Source: a bacterium (GTDB lineage: Bacteria > Zhuqueibacterota > Zhuqueibacteria > Residuimicrobiales > Krinioviventaceae). From it: 64,000 bases of DNA. Below, piece after piece: positions 62,808-64,000 of this stretch. The notes beneath the pieces are model-generated. The model was given only the letters and a program-made list of their open reading frames with translations. It was not told the DNA's origin and made no database searches. The stretch lies in contig JAKQIY010000059.1 in assembly GCA_029561455.1 (NCBI GenBank), positions 62,001 through 126,000 of the forward strand, given 5' to 3'. Positions within the stretch are counted from its first letter, which is position 1. The number at the start of each line of letters is the position of its first letter. The position numbers and the translations under genes were made by a program.

Positions 62808-62979
62808 TTTATTCTGTTAACAAAACTTCATACAATGCAATGTTTTTGAAGGTCATCTCGATACGAGCCGTACTTTTACCTGTCTAGGCATCGATAACAG
62901 GTAACAGAATTAGTATTTTACTACAAATTAACTACGGCCATAGCCGATAACCATTACAAATAAGTTCATATTAAGTGCA

Positions 62980-63004
62980 GGGCAACCACGAGGGTTGCCC
63001 CTAC
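62980..63004 (-). repeat. Short palindromic repeat W, copy 2
   Basis: GTAGGGGCAACCCTCGTGG then TTGCCC on the minus strand. The stem GGGCAACC/GGGTTGCCC lies just 12 bp downstream of the symporter stop and may also act as a transcription stop. Confidence 0.5.
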
Positions 63005-63016
63005 AATTAACAGATT

Positions 63017-64000
63017 TTAATGGAAAATAATATACAACACCGCCATGATACCCAGCAGCAATACGCTGAGCAACTTGTAATTTCCCAATCCCGGCCAGCC
63101 CTTGTCTTTCAGCGCCATAAAAGGTGTGGGCCAGTATAGTTTTTCGGCATCCTCGTGCTTTTGCTTGGGGAATGCAAAAGTGAAACTCACTTGCAAAATA
63201 ATACACACCACCAGCAGGTAGAACGCCATCATCATGAACGGCGTGTGGATGATAAAGCCCGGCACAAAGCTGAAAGTATCGGGATAAATTCGGTGCATAT
63301 TCTTGAGCACAAAGATCAGTGCGCCGAGTCCGGAGCCGATCCACAGCGTCAGTTTGGCGCTGGCAGCGGAAGCGCGCGGCCAGAATATACCGAGTAGAAA
63401 TACGGTCGTAACCGGCGGGGCAATGTGGGAAATAATATCGTTCAAACCCTCAAAAATACTCTGGTACGAATTGAGCAGCGGTACCAGGCCGATGGCAATG
63501 AGCATGGCGAAAAACGCGGCGATACGACCCACGTTTACCAATTGTTTATCTGTAGTTTTTGGGCGGAAACGTTTGTACAGGTCATAGCTGAACAGCGTGG
63601 AAACTGAATTGAGCGCCCCTGAGACCGTGCTCATCAAGGCAGCCATCAAAGCGGCGGCCATCACACCCGTCAAACCGGCCGGCAGCAGGTACTGGATCAT
63701 CAGGGCGTAGACTTCTTTGGAATTGTTGACCGGAATTGTCATAATGCCTTTATCGAGTATGGCATAAAAAACCAGTCCCGGCAGCACAAAAATAAACACC
63801 GGTAAAATTTTAATGAGCCCAGCGAAAATCGGACCAATACGAGCGTGATTTTCATTTTTCGCGCCCAGCACCCGTTGGACAATGGTTTGATCCGCGCACC
63901 AGTACCAGATGCCCAACACCGGGTAACCCAAAAAGATGGCATACCAGGGCATACCATTGGCGTCGCCGTGCGGGCGCAGCATGGAGAGTTTGCGCAGTTC
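63017..64000 (-). CDS. Sodium/solute symporter (SSS family), partial
   Basis: The frame continues past the window edge at 64000 (ELRKLS precedes the internal Met), so the N-terminal half is missing. The visible 328 residues carry WYAIFLGYPVLGIWYWCADQTIVQRVLGAKNE, ALMAALMSTVSGALNSVSTLFSYDLYKRF and several later transmembrane helices, the pattern of sodium/glucose or sodium/myo-inositol cotransporters. Family knowledge: Na+-driven uptake of sugars or polyols. Substrate is not deducible. A hairpin lies after the stop. Confidence 0.88.
   Translation of the reverse strand, partial: ELRKLSMLRPHGDANGMPWYAIFLGYPVLGIWYWCADQTIVQRVLGAKNENHARIGPIFAGLIKILPVFIFVLPGLVFYAILDKGIMTIPVNNSKEVYALMIQYLLPAGLTGVMAAALMAALMSTVSGALNSVSTLFSYDLYKRFRPKTTDKQLVNVGRIAAFFAMLIAIGLVPLLNSYQSIFEGLNDIISHIAPPVTTVFLLGIFWPRASAASAKLTLWIGSGLGALIFVLKNMHRIYPDTFSFVPGFIIHTPFMMMAFYLLVVCIILQVSFTFAFPKQKHEDAEKLYWPTPFMALKDKGWPGLGNYKLLSVLLLGIMAVLYIIFH

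Overview
The window looks like one contig of a Gram-negative bacterium from the Fibrobacterota-Chlorobi-Bacteroidota (FCB) superphylum, perhaps a KSB1-, Calditrichota- or Ignavibacteria-like lineage. The evidence is two large secreted proteins ending in a type IX-style C-terminal sorting domain introduced by the YPNPFNP motif, several small outer-membrane proteins with signal peptides, RND and MacA/FtsX-type export, a classical menaquinone cluster, and many short palindromic intergenic repeats. The lineage is inference; no rRNA or tRNA gene was found in the window.

Layout. 1-0.4 kb: start of DNA polymerase I (minus strand, cut by the window edge). 0.4-3.9 kb: repeat-rich DNA around an AT-rich DUF262/DUF1524 restriction-like gene broken by an in-frame TAA. 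3.9-11.8 kb: housekeeping genes (U32 RNA-modification/peptidase family, guanidinium exporter, methyltransferase, HD hydrolase, ribosomal protein bS21, YqhD-type alcohol dehydrogenase). 12.1-18.6 kb: AT-rich accessory island with a small membrane protein, a radical SAM/SPASM protein fused to a YedJ-like HD hydrolase, a translationally coupled ParB-like/Mrr endonuclease pair, and an adenine methylase/HNH endonuclease cassette. That cassette sits between two direct repeats that resemble the 3' end of a glycoside hydrolase family 3 gene. 18.9-22.6 kb: MacA-like adaptor and two MacB/FtsX-type permeases without an ATPase. 22.6-35.5 kb: beta-helix surface protein, TetR-RND efflux operon with a clear candidate operator, LamG-containing phosphodiesterase and a GH3 beta-xylosidase-like enzyme. 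35.6-46 kb: degenerate GxxExxY gene, a 162-bp tandem repeat, two tandem paralogous secreted proteins, an orphan histidine kinase, an M28 peptidase operon, a serine-hydrolase remnant cut by a MITE, a SIMPL protein and a YadA-head/S74 protein.

46.3-51.6 kb (minus strand) is a second defence-like block: an AAA ATPase with a DUF4276 (TOPRIM-like) partner, then a complete TerY-P triad (von Willebrand A protein, PP2C phosphatase, protein kinase). 51.8-57.3 kb is the menaquinone operon menG(ubiE)-menF-menD-menH-menB, with tight overlaps and an odd menH start. 57.5-64 kb holds a Tat-exported sugar-isomerase-like TIM barrel, 1.3 kb of repeat-laden noncoding DNA, a 35-residue lysine-rich protein, a proline iminopeptidase-like lipoprotein, a methyltransferase, a GNAT acetyltransferase and a partial sodium/solute symporter.

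The best candidates for something undescribed are the radical SAM/SPASM-HD fusion with its neighbours at 12.1-16.6 kb and the AAA-DUF4276 pair beside the TerY-P triad. The repeats are also informative: several MITE-like families recur, and two defence-type genes are bracketed by direct repeats, which suggests how accessory genes enter this chromosome.
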